DNA from: Ardenticatenales bacterium
Lineage (GTDB): Bacteria; Chloroflexota; Anaerolineae; Promineifilales; Promineifilaceae
Assembly (NCBI GenBank): GCA_020634575.1
Contig: JACKBM010000072.1
Span: 1-24,421, forward strand
Direction: 5' to 3'
Length of the DNA: 24,421 nt
The translations under genes and the position numbers were made by a program. Below are positions 9,829 to 18,105 of the stretch, one piece after another (position 1 is the first letter of the stretch; every line of letters starts with the position of its first letter). The notes under the pieces are model-generated. The model had not been told where the DNA came from, did no database searches, and saw nothing but the letters and a program-made list of their open reading frames with translations.

Positions 9829-9888
9829 GTTACCTGATTGGTTGCAATCTGACAGAATAATCTCTATGATGTTACCAGATGGTTGACC
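9829..9888. promoter_or_regulatory. Divergent intergenic region with a spaced direct repeat
   Basis: In the 143-nt gap between the minus-strand aldo/keto reductase and the metalloprotease gene, GTTACCTGATTGGTTG (from 9829) and GTTACCAGATGGTTGA (from 9871) are near-identical and 42 nt apart, about four helical turns. The first is also flanked by TCAGAT (9820-9825) and ATCTGA (9847-9852). This is compatible with a regulator-binding pair between divergent promoters; no clear -35/-10 pair is visible. Inference only. Confidence 0.35.
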
Positions 9889-9938
9889 CTCTGTCGCGCC
9901 TATCTGGCGTGATGCTCACCTTCGTGTAAAGGTTTCTT

Positions 9939-11777
9939 ATGAGCGAGCAAAAACGGTCCCGCAAAAGCAAAAGTAACGCACCCAAACCCAAGCATCAACC
10001 GGCCCCGCCGACCATTCAAACTGAATCGATAGGTCCGGAAGCGCTGCGCCGCACCAAGGACAACAGCTATCCGCTTATCAAAAGTGGGGACATGCTGGCC
10101 CTCCAGGGCGTCGTTGGCAACAAGGCATTGCGCCAGATGGTGCAACCGGGCCAGATGGGCAGTTCATCCGTCATTCGCCGCCACGCCATTCCGGATAACC
10201 GGCAGGGCGTCGGCGCCGAGGAAGACGAAATTCAGCGGCGGCGTGATGACCAGCATGTGCAGCGCCATGCCATACCGGATAACCGGCAGGGCGTCGGTGC
10301 TGAAGAAGATGAAATTCAGACCAGGCGGGATAAGGCTTCTATTCAGCGCACACCAGCCTTTGGCCTGGCTGTCCAGACGCAACGGCAGCGTTCACAGCAG
10401 CCCAATTTGTGGGGGAAACCCGGCTCGCCACGCATTCAACGCAAAGATGGTGACAAGGCAGACGTCAAAAGCGCTCCCAAAGCAGCCGATCCGAAAGCCG
10501 GCGGCGCTGAAGCCGGTGTCAAAGAGGCTCCAGCCGAAGACCCCGCCGTCAAACAGGCCAAAGCGGAGTTTGGCAAATTTGTCGGCGGCGGCCCGTACCA
10601 GGTCCCCAATTTTGTACCGGATACGGTTGATAACTTTGGTAAGTTTGACGTCGATTACTACCCGAGCAAGAAATTGCTGGAAGCCAATATGCGGGTCAAA
10701 TTTCAGTTCCCGGATATGACAACCGGTGATTGGCTGCAGGACATCATCAACTTGCCCAAATTCCTGATGATCCAGCAGCAATATATCCAGGGCTTCATTA
10801 AGACGGTGACCACTGGCTGGAGCGGCAAATTTAACTTCAAGAATGTGCGCGAGCCGCAATCGGTCTGGGGCCAGCTCAACCCGATTCGGGTCAAGGTTAA
10901 TGTCACCCCGGTTCAGGCCAATCAGCATTACACCTTCAACAAATACTTTAAGGACCAGCTGGATGCCAAAGGCGTCGGCAAAGTGCCGAATGTAGAGTCA
11001 AACAACACCGGCCAGGTCCACATGTATAAGTTTGACACGACCAAGCGGGGTTTCACCGGTGCCGCCAGCGTGGGCCAGGAAGAGGTAACGCGCCTGCAAC
11101 GCAACCTGCCCAAAATACGCTTTGCCAACACCTCGGCTGCCGTCGATGCCAAATATGATGGCGACATCCAATTTGTCGGTGATTATCTCCGGCGCATGAA
11201 CCGGCCGAAATTCAATATCGATGTCATCGGCCACGCCAATAAATCGGGCAACGAACCGGATAACCTGAAATATTCGCAGGCGCGGGCTGACAATGTTATG
11301 GCCCGGTTGAAAGCAGCCGGCGTGACCAACCATAAGCTTACCGCTGCCGGCGTGGGCTCAACCGGCGCCACCGCCAACGGCTCCTGGCGCAAGGTTGACT
11401 TCAAGATCGCGGTGGATAAGGGTTTCAGCAATGTCCAGGATGTCGACATGCATGAGTTCGGCCACATGCTGGGGCTGGACGACGACTATTATCGTGGTGC
11501 CAGTGATACACGCGGCAATACCACGCAGCATCAGATGAAGATGATGCAGAAAATGTTGGGCAGCGACAGCTACGGCAAAGGTAAAGAAGACCGCTATGCG
11601 GATGAAGTGACCAAGATTTATAAGAATGAAGCCTCGGCCGATGTCATGCATGCGGGCAACGAGGTCAGGGTTTACAACTACGTCACCTTCTGGCAGGCGA
11701 TGTTTAATGCCGGCGCCGCTGGCGGCAATCAGCCCGCGCCAGCCTTCACCTGGAAAGATTGGAAAGTGATAGGATAA
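9939..11777 (+). CDS. OmpA-like domain/zinc metalloprotease fusion with eCIS-cargo-like N-terminus
   Basis: 612 aa, intact, ATG preceded by AAAGG. Residues 1-30 are basic and Pro-rich with no signal peptide. Residues 52-68 (DMLALQGVVGNKALRQM) resemble the LQ-x-x-xGN-x-A motif near the N-terminus of many proteins linked to extracellular contractile injection systems (eCIS), as do the acidic-IQ-basic patches EEDEIQRRR and EEDEIQTRR. A 19-residue peptide is duplicated (81-99 and 109-127). Residues 170-215 form a charged, Ala/Lys-rich linker. About 393-491 is an OmpA-like domain: VIGHANKSGNEPDNLKYSQARA carries the Asp441 and Arg449 expected to contact peptidoglycan. Residues 505-515 (HEFGHMLGLDD) form an HExxHxxGxxD zinc site with Glu506 catalytic and Asp515 a possible third ligand, as in snapalysin-type metzincins. 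Substrate unknown. Possible role: a protease carried by or displayed with an injection system. The eCIS link is inference; the metalloprotease and OmpA calls are solid. Confidence 0.8.
   Translation: MSEQKRSRKSKSNAPKPKHQPAPPTIQTESIGPEALRRTKDNSYPLIKSGDMLALQGVVGNKALRQMVQPGQMGSSSVIRRHAIPDNRQGVGAEEDEIQRRRDDQHVQRHAIPDNRQGVGAEEDEIQTRRDKASIQRTPAFGLAVQTQRQRSQQPNLWGKPGSPRIQRKDGDKADVKSAPKAADPKAGGAEAGVKEAPAEDPAVKQAKAEFGKFVGGGPYQVPNFVPDTVDNFGKFDVDYYPSKKLLEANMRVKFQFPDMTTGDWLQDIINLPKFLMIQQQYIQGFIKTVTTGWSGKFNFKNVREPQSVWGQLNPIRVKVNVTPVQANQHYTFNKYFKDQLDAKGVGKVPNVESNNTGQVHMYKFDTTKRGFTGAASVGQEEVTRLQRNLPKIRFANTSAAVDAKYDGDIQFVGDYLRRMNRPKFNIDVIGHANKSGNEPDNLKYSQARADNVMARLKAAGVTNHKLTAAGVGSTGATANGSWRKVDFKIAVDKGFSNVQDVDMHEFGHMLGLDDDYYRGASDTRGNTTQHQMKMMQKMLGSDSYGKGKEDRYADEVTKIYKNEASADVMHAGNEVRVYNYVTFWQAMFNAGAAGGNQPAPAFTWKDWKVIG
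10179..10319 (+). repeat. In-frame duplicated 19-codon unit in the metalloprotease gene
   Basis: Codons 81-99 (10179-10235) and 109-127 (10263-10319) both encode RHAIPDNRQGVGAEEDEIQ. The copies differ at six positions (His, Ile, Gly, Ala, Glu and Asp codons), every one silent. The 9-codon spacer between them is not repeated. Confidence 0.95.
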
Positions 11778-11783
11778 ACGGCT

Positions 11784-12329
11784 ATGCCCGCAACAAATGA
11801 TGGACCGGCCGGTCCCCCACCACCTTTCCAGGACATGACTGGGCAGGAAACTGCCCCGCTAACAGATGGCACGCTGCTGCGCTATCAATACATCGCCCTG
11901 GCGCCCACTGTGGCGACCAACTTCCGTTACGTTCTCCACGATGATGGGCGGCTCTACTTTGCCCAGAACAGTAGCGCACCCAACGATCCAATCTACAACA
12001 CGCCATTACCCTCTGAGTCCACGCGCACACTTAGCGAGAGCGAACTGGCCGCGGTCAACGCCGCCCTGGATGCCGTTGACTTTTTCAACCAGCCCGCCCT
12101 GGTCTCAGTCAAGGCCCGCGGCGGCGCCCTGATGGTTGTGGCCGCCCGGCGCGGCGACATGGTTCACGAGGTCTGGTATGAGAACGGCAATAACGCGCTG
12201 CTGGAGTTGCTCCACGGTCTGGCCCTGCCCGAAGAAAATACGCCAACCACGGTGCAGGATTCGATGGCCTACTGGGATGCCGTGTGGGAAGATATGAGCC
12301 CGGCCGACGACGGTGACGAGGACGAATAA
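11784..12329 (+). CDS. Small protein resembling emfourin-type metalloprotease inhibitors
   Basis: 181 aa, starting 6 nt after the metalloprotease stop, so almost certainly translated from the same mRNA. There is no signal peptide or membrane segment. The N-terminal 35 residues are Pro/Gly-rich. The middle has an RYVLHDDGRLYFAQN strand pair (48-62), then LSESELAAVNAALDAVDFFNQPA (83-105), VVAARRGDMVHEVWYENG (118-135) and NNALLELLHGL (136-146); the end is acidic (DDGDEDE). The order 'Leu-rich helix ending in FF-x-x-P, beta strands, then x-ALxxLLxxL' is that of emfourin, the protein inhibitor encoded next to M4 proteases such as protealysin. That resemblance, judged by eye, plus its position after a protease, suggests a cognate inhibitor or immunity protein. 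The zinc-binding class of the neighbour is not M4, so the pairing would be new. An uncharacterised accessory protein is the alternative. Confidence 0.5.
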   Translation: MPATNDGPAGPPPPFQDMTGQETAPLTDGTLLRYQYIALAPTVATNFRYVLHDDGRLYFAQNSSAPNDPIYNTPLPSESTRTLSESELAAVNAALDAVDFFNQPALVSVKARGGALMVVAARRGDMVHEVWYENGNNALLELLHGLALPEENTPTTVQDSMAYWDAVWEDMSPADDGDEDE

Positions 12330-12370
12330 CATCATGCCGGCCCGTCCGGCCCAATAGCCTGCGACTTTCT

Positions 12371-13480
12371 ATGAAAACTCCCTGGAATAGCATTAGCGAA
12401 AGCGTCGTCACTTCTGCGGGCGATGGCCCGATTTCCCTGGACAGGGCGCTGGAATCGCCCTGTATGTCCTGCGAGACATCCCCTTGTTGTACCCATCTGC
12501 CGCTGATCAATTTTAAGGTCACCAACCTCGTCGAACTGGATCATGCCCGTTATTTGCTCAACTTCGAGCGGATCGAACTGGGCATTTCGGCCGCCGGGGA
12601 TTGGAGCGCTTACTATACCTATCCCTGCCGCTACCTCGACCGCGAGAACTTCCGCTGTACCGTGCACGGCACGCCGACACAGCCGCAAATCTGCGTCAAC
12701 TACAACCCCTACAACTGCTGGTACAAGCGAGTCTTTGCCCAGGGCCAGAACCAGGAGTTTGTGCGGCTGGACAGGGCCCGTTTTGAATTTCTGTTGCAGT
12801 ACATTGAGCTGAATGAGGCGCGGCAGATTGTGGCCGTGCCGGCCTGGGATGACCTGGTGGCGCTGATGCGTGGCTTCAAGGATCAGCCTGGCGCAACGCT
12901 GCCGGAGCCGGCCAATGATGACCCGGCCCTGAATGCCTGGCAGGAATGGCTGCTAGGGAGTGAGGCGGTTGAGGAGGCGAATCCGGCACCGGCCGGTCAA
13001 TCCTACGACCAGCTCAGTGACCCCTGTTCCGGCTGCTCCGCCTACTGCTGCACTACGTTGGTCTTTCCCCAGGGTCTGCCAGCCAGCATCAGCAACCTTG
13101 ATTACTATCGTTTTTGCCTCGGTTTCCCCGGCGTGGAGTTAGCCATCAGCGATAACATCTGGTCGATAGTCATCAAGACCCGTTGTACCCATCTCAGCGC
13201 TGACAACCGCTGCAACCTGTACGGCGAACCCCAGCGCCCCCTCATCTGCCGCTATTACGACGCCTGGAAATGCGATTATAAGCCCCAGTATGGTCAGACC
13301 CGGCCCGATGGGTTCATGCGTCTGCGCCTCGAACAGTTTGCTTGGCTCAAGGATTGTTACTCCTTCGACGATCAGGGTCGCATCATGGGGCTACCACCTG
13401 TGGAGATGGTGCGCCAATACATCGAGCAGCAGTGGCGCGAGGCGGGCAAACTGCCGCTGATTCCCCTGAAAGTTAACTAA
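12371..13480 (+). CDS. Protein with two tandem YkgJ-like (zinc/iron-chelating, 8-Cys) domains
   Basis: 369 aa. Two copies of an 8-cysteine domain are visible. Copy 1 has C31, C34, C39, C40, C86, C96, C108, C116. Copy 2 has C219, C222, C226, C227, C272, C281, C293, C301. Both show the CxxC-x(3-4)-CC start, then C-x-x-L-x(5-6)-C and IC-x(6-7)-C, the pattern of the YkgJ/UPF0153 family, annotated as iron-sulfur or zinc binding. A Pro/Ala-rich linker (175-215) joins them. Most family members have a single domain of about 100-250 aa, so the tandem form is unusual. It starts 41 nt after the inhibitor-like gene with no terminator between, so it may belong to the same operon. A hairpin at 13527 closes the unit. 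It may act in metal delivery, redox, or modification of the upstream proteins; no function is established from sequence. Confidence 0.72.
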   Translation: MKTPWNSISESVVTSAGDGPISLDRALESPCMSCETSPCCTHLPLINFKVTNLVELDHARYLLNFERIELGISAAGDWSAYYTYPCRYLDRENFRCTVHGTPTQPQICVNYNPYNCWYKRVFAQGQNQEFVRLDRARFEFLLQYIELNEARQIVAVPAWDDLVALMRGFKDQPGATLPEPANDDPALNAWQEWLLGSEAVEEANPAPAGQSYDQLSDPCSGCSAYCCTTLVFPQGLPASISNLDYYRFCLGFPGVELAISDNIWSIVIKTRCTHLSADNRCNLYGEPQRPLICRYYDAWKCDYKPQYGQTRPDGFMRLRLEQFAWLKDCYSFDDQGRIMGLPPVEMVRQYIEQQWREAGKLPLIPLKVN

Positions 13481-13526
13481 CCGCCTTTTGTGCTTTCGAG
13501 CCACAACACGTATCATAATACGGTGC

Positions 13527-13565
13527 TTTGCTGACCCAGTTTGAGTCAGCAAAACCGCTTTTATT
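13527..13565 (+). terminator. Intrinsic-type terminator after the protease operon
   Basis: TTTGCTGAC (13527-13535) pairs perfectly with GTCAGCAAA (13545-13553) across a 9-nt loop. A CTTTTATT stretch follows at 13558-13565. It separates the three-gene unit from the sugar dehydrogenase cluster. The T-run is short and 5 nt off the stem, so efficiency may be modest. Confidence 0.6.
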
Positions 13566-13598
13566 GACATCCCAACAACCCCTCACAGGATTTTCTGC

Positions 13599-14650
<1,052 letters not shown>

Positions 14651-14654
<4 letters not shown>

Positions 14655-15676
14655 TCCAGGCCGCCCTGGTGGGCTGTGCCCACATCCATACGCCCGGCTT
14701 TGTGCGCATGTTGAAGGAACGGGATGATATTCAAGTGACGGCTGTCTGGGACCATGACGCCGCTCGCGCCGCCAAAAACGCAGAGGCGCTGGACAGTACG
14801 GTCGTTGACGATCTGGACACTATCTGGTCCGATGAGGCCATTAAAGCCGTCATTATCTGCTCGGAAACCGATCGCCATGACACGCTGGTCGCGGCGGCCA
14901 GCGCCGCCGGCAAACATCAGTTTGTGGAAAAGCCGCTGGGCTTCGGCGCGGCCGACTCCGGCCAGATGGCTGCAGCGCTGACCGAGGCTGGCGTCTATTT
15001 CCAGACCGGCTACTTTATGCGCGGCTTTCCCGATTTCCGCTTCGCCAAAACGGCCATCGCCAATGGCTGGCTGGGCAAGGTGACCCGCATTCGGCTGAGC
15101 AACACGCATGCCGGCTCGCTGGAGGATTGGTTCACACCCGAGTGGCTCTGGATGACCGACGTGGCTCAGGCTGGTGTCGGCGCCTTTGGCGATCTGGGCA
15201 CTCACATCCTCGACATCCTGCTCTGGCTGACCGAGGCCAAAGTGACCGGCGCTGCCTGCGCCACCCAGACCGTTCTGGCCCGCTATGGCGACGCCTGTGA
15301 CGAGTACGGCGAGGCATTGCTCCGCTTCGACGACGGCATGATAGCCACACTCGCAGCCGGCTGGGTCGATGTGGCCGACCCGATCAAGCTGGAGATCGCC
15401 GGCACCGAAGGGCACATCCATGTCGTCGATGGCCAGCTCTACTTTAAGAGCAAGCACGTTGTAGGCGCTGACGGCAAAACACCGTGGACGGAACTGCCGG
15501 AGCGGCTGCCCCATGCGTTTATCCTGTTTTTGGATGCGGTGACGGGCAAGGCGGCACCGGCCGGTCTCACCCAGATCCCCCTCGTCACCCCCGCCGAAGC
15601 CGCCCGCCGCAGCGCCATCATGGCCGCCCTCTACGAAGCAGCCGAACAGGAGACCTGGGTCCAGATCAACGAGTAG
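14651..15676 (+). CDS. Gfo/Idh/MocA family oxidoreductase (second), GTG start
   Basis: 341 aa. GTG 14651 overlaps the preceding TGA as GTGA, so a coupled start is likely. Instead of GxGxxG the nucleotide loop reads VGCAHIHTPGF (residues 7-17), keeping only one glycine. VEKPL gives the catalytic Lys94 (E93-K94-P95), and FGDLGTHILD (179-188) gives Asp181 and His185. The C-terminal half has the usual open beta-sheet (EALLRFDDGMIATLAAGW, LEIAGTEGHIHV). Same broad reaction class as its partner: NAD(P)-linked sugar or cyclitol oxidoreduction. Two adjacent, coupled, divergent paralogues suggest sequential steps, or a heteromeric or epimerase-like pair. The atypical loop may mean altered cofactor specificity or a subfamily with a different dinucleotide grip. 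Confidence 0.9.
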
Positions 15677-15733
15677 CGGCAATTTCTATTTGCCGCCACA
15701 AAGGCCGTGGCTTACCGGGGAATCACAGAGAAA

Positions 15734-15766
15734 AATCCGTGCCCAATCCGTGTTAATCCGTGGCCA
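15734..15766. repeat. ATCCGTGTTAATCCGTGG repeat (half-element)
   Basis: AATCCGTGCCCAATCCGTGTTAATCCGTGGCCA matches the right arm of the inverted repeat at 20167-20245 almost exactly. It lies in the 108-nt gap between the second dehydrogenase and the TIM-barrel gene. It is the reason the reading frame of that gene appears open further upstream. Confidence 0.85.
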
Positions 15767-15784
15767 CTCTTCCAAGGAGAAAAT

Positions 15785-16783
15785 ATGCCAAGACCAATCA
15801 CTCTCTTCACCGGCCAATGGGCCGACCTGCCCCTCGAGGAGCTGGCCAAAAAGGTCAGCGACTGGGGCTTTGACGGGCTGGAACTGGCCTGCTGGGGCGA
15901 CCACTTTGAAGTGGACAAGGCCCTGGCCGACGACAGCTACGTCCAGAGCCGCTGGGACATCCTCAACAAATACGGCCTGAAATGTTACGCCATCAGCAAC
16001 CATCTGGTCGGTCAGGCAGTCTGCGACCCGATCGACAGCCGGCACAAAAGCATCGTGCCCGACTACGTCTGGGGCGATGGCGAGCCGGAAGGCGTCCGCC
16101 AGCGCGCCGCCGAGGAAATGAAGAACACGGCTCGCGCCGCCGCCAAATTCGGCGTCGACATCGTCAACGGCTTCACCGGCAGCGCTGTCTGGCACATGCT
16201 CTACTTCTTCCCGCCCACCAGCCAGGCCGACATCAACAAGGGTTACGACGACTTTGCTGAGCGTTGGGGGCCGATCATGGACGTGTTCCAGGAAAACGGC
16301 ATCCGCTTCGGTCTGGAAGTGCACCCGACGGAAATCGCCTACGACATCCTGACGACAGAACGGGCCCTGGACGCCATCGGCCATCATCCGGCCTTCGGCA
16401 TCAATTTTGACCCGAGCCATCTGATCCACCAGTTTGTGGACCCGGTTGAGTTCCTCAACAGCTTCCCCGGCCGGATCTACCATGCCCATGTCAAGGATTC
16501 GCGGGTACAGCTCACCGGCCGGAACTCCATCCTCTCCTCCCATCTCGACTTCGGCGACCATCGCCGCGGCTGGGACTTTGTCTCGCCAGGCCGGGGCGAT
16601 GTCAACTGGGACAAAATTGTCCGCGCCCTCAACCGGATCGGCTACGACGGCCCCCTCTCCATCGAATGGGAAGACAGCGGCATGGACCGCGACTGGGGCG
16701 CCCCCGAAGCCCTGGCCATGATCCGCAAACAAGATTTCTCGCCGTCGAATGTGGCGTTTGATGCGGCGTTTCAGAGTGAATAG
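15785..16783 (+). CDS. Sugar phosphate isomerase/epimerase (xylose-isomerase-like TIM barrel)
   Basis: 332 aa from ATG 15785, chosen because CAAGGAGAAAAT gives a well-spaced ribosome-binding site. An in-frame ATG at 15707 would add 26 residues encoded by a repeat element. Metal-ligand strands of the AP-endonuclease-2/xylose isomerase-like barrel are all present: GLEVHP (Glu178), FDPSHL (Asp209), YHAHVKD (His235) and SIEWED (Glu294). [15 protein letters not shown] near residues 27-41 is the usual first strand. The protein should isomerise or epimerise a keto-sugar, or dehydrate an inositol-type intermediate, using a divalent metal. It sits between the Gfo/Idh/MocA genes, a pairing typical of inositol or rare-sugar catabolism. 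The stop at 16781-16783 is followed at once by TTAGCTG repeats. Confidence 0.92.
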   Translation: MPRPITLFTGQWADLPLEELAKKVSDWGFDGLELACWGDHFEVDKALADDSYVQSRWDILNKYGLKCYAISNHLVGQAVCDPIDSRHKSIVPDYVWGDGEPEGVRQRAAEEMKNTARAAAKFGVDIVNGFTGSAVWHMLYFFPPTSQADINKGYDDFAERWGPIMDVFQENGIRFGLEVHPTEIAYDILTTERALDAIGHHPAFGINFDPSHLIHQFVDPVEFLNSFPGRIYHAHVKDSRVQLTGRNSILSSHLDFGDHRRGWDFVSPGRGDVNWDKIVRALNRIGYDGPLSIEWEDSGMDRDWGAPEALAMIRKQDFSPSNVAFDAAFQSE

Positions 16784-16896
16784 CTTAGCTGTTAGCTGTT
16801 AGGGAATTCAGGTCATTAAGTACAATGTTTGTTGAGTCCAGGGTAGGCACTGCGAACAAATCACTAACAGCTATTAGCTAACAGCTAACAGCTGTT
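16784..16896. repeat. Inverted TTAGCTG repeat pair flanking about 58 nt
   Basis: CTTAGCTGTTAGCTGTTAGG (16784-16803) and the opposite-strand form CTAACAGCTATTAGCTAACA plus AGCTAACAGCTG (about 16864-16894) can pair into a stem of roughly 18 bp. They enclose an AT-richer stretch with no gene. The element fills almost the whole gap between the TIM-barrel gene and the third dehydrogenase, so it might attenuate or stabilise the message. Confidence 0.8.
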
Positions 16897-16907
16897 CCAG
16901 AGGAACA
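16893..16907 (+). promoter_or_regulatory. Small hairpin over the ribosome-binding site of the third dehydrogenase
   Basis: TGTTCC (16893-16898), AGA, GGAACA (16902-16907) is a perfect 6-bp stem. The likely Shine-Dalgarno AGAGGAA (16899-16905) lies in its loop and 3' arm, 7-13 nt before ATG 16912. Occlusion of the site could tune translation; this is inference. Confidence 0.4.
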
Positions 16908-16911
16908 ACCA

Positions 16912-18105
16912 ATGAGCGATCAAGCTTTCACCAAAATGGCCAAAGCGGCCGGTGATGGGGCCGAGGCTCCGCATGTGGGCGTGGGGATGCTGGGGTATGC
17001 CTTTATGGGCAAGGCCCATTCCAACGCCTTTAAGAAACTGCCTTACATGATCTATCCGCCGCCGGCTGTCCCCGATTTGGTGGCCATCAGCGGCCGGGAT
17101 GAGGCGGCCGTGGCCGATGCGGCCAAACGGTTCGGCTACGCCAGCTATTACACCGACTGGCGCGACCTCGTCGCCGACGACCGGGTGCAATTGTTTGACA
17201 ACGGCGGCCCCAACGATGCCCACGCTGAGCCGTGTATCGCCGCCGCTGAGGCTGGCAAGCATCTGTTCTGTGAAAAACCATTGGGCCGTAATGCCGAGGA
17301 ATCCAAAGCGATGCTGGATGCCGCGGTAAAAGCGGGCGTCAAGCATATGGTGGCCTTCAACTACCGCTTTGTGCCGGCCATCATCCATGCGCGCAACCTG
17401 ATTGCCAGCGGCGCCCTGGGGCGCATCTACCATTTCCGCGCCAGCTACCTGCAAGAATGGATCATGCCCCACTTCAACACGCCGATGATCTGGCGGCTGC
17501 GCAAGGAAAACGCCGGCAGCGGCGCCCTCGGCGACCTGGGCGCTCACATCATCGACATCGGCCGGTTCCTGGTTGGCGAGATGACATCGGTCTCGGCAAT
17601 GACCCGCACGTTCATCAAAGAGCGGCCGGAAGCGGATGGCAGCATGGGCCAGGTCACCGTGGACGATGCTTTTGCGGCAGCCGTCGAGTTTGAGAACGGC
17701 GCCATCGGCACCCTGGAAGCGACCCGCTTTGCCGGCGGCCGCAAAAACAGCAACACCTTTGAGGTCAATGGCGAGAAGGGCAGCATCCGCTTCAACCTGG
17801 AGCGGCTCAATGAGCTGGATGTGTTCTGGGTCGACGACCAGCCCAACACCACGCAAGGCTTCCACAACGTGCTGGTGACCGAGATGAACCATCCCTGGAT
17901 GGAGCATTGGTGGCCCGCCGGCCACATCATCGGCTGGGAACACACCTTTGTCCACGAGCTGGCCCATCTGCTGGATTGCATCGTCAACGACAAAGAAGTT
18001 GCGCCGTATGGGGCCACGTTCGAGGATGGCTACCGTTGCGCGGTGGTCTGTGACGGCATCCTGGAATCAGCCGCCAGCCGGCGCCAGGTCGACCTGAAAT
18101 ATTAA
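16912..18105 (+). CDS. Gfo/Idh/MocA family oxidoreductase (third)
   Basis: 397 aa. After a 20-residue polar extension the nucleotide fold reads VGVGMLGYAFMGKAH (22-36). CEKPLG provides catalytic Lys122 (E121-K122-P123). VAFNYRFVPAI (147-157) and SGALGDLGAHIID (203-215, Asp208 and His212) are standard for myo-inositol 2-dehydrogenase-like and glucose-fructose-oxidoreductase-like members. GYRCAVVCDGILESA near the C-terminus matches the YxxxxxxDAxxxSA ending of this subgroup. Probably NAD(P)-linked oxidation of a sugar or inositol in the same pathway as the upstream isomerase. The leader carries repeats and an RBS hairpin. The TAA stop shares the palindrome TTAA with the stop of the convergent propeller gene, so the two mRNAs overlap at their 3' ends. 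The HELAH string near residue 344 is part of the fold, not a protease site. Confidence 0.93.
   Translation: MSDQAFTKMAKAAGDGAEAPHVGVGMLGYAFMGKAHSNAFKKLPYMIYPPPAVPDLVAISGRDEAAVADAAKRFGYASYYTDWRDLVADDRVQLFDNGGPNDAHAEPCIAAAEAGKHLFCEKPLGRNAEESKAMLDAAVKAGVKHMVAFNYRFVPAIIHARNLIASGALGRIYHFRASYLQEWIMPHFNTPMIWRLRKENAGSGALGDLGAHIIDIGRFLVGEMTSVSAMTRTFIKERPEADGSMGQVTVDDAFAAAVEFENGAIGTLEATRFAGGRKNSNTFEVNGEKGSIRFNLERLNELDVFWVDDQPNTTQGFHNVLVTEMNHPWMEHWWPAGHIIGWEHTFVHELAHLLDCIVNDKEVAPYGATFEDGYRCAVVCDGILESAASRRQVDLKY

Noticed and set aside
9939..13480. Complete contractile injection system
   Set aside because: No sheath, tube, baseplate or AAA+ gene is in the window; only cargo-like features are seen.
15707..15784. 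Earlier ATG at 15707 for the TIM-barrel gene
   Set aside because: The extra 26 residues are translated from the ATCCGTG repeat, and the RBS fits ATG 15785.
17935..17975. HELAH (HExxH) in the third Gfo/Idh/MocA protein as a protease site
   Set aside because: It lies in the C-terminal helix of a complete oxidoreductase with EKP and D-x3-H residues and has no metalloprotease context.
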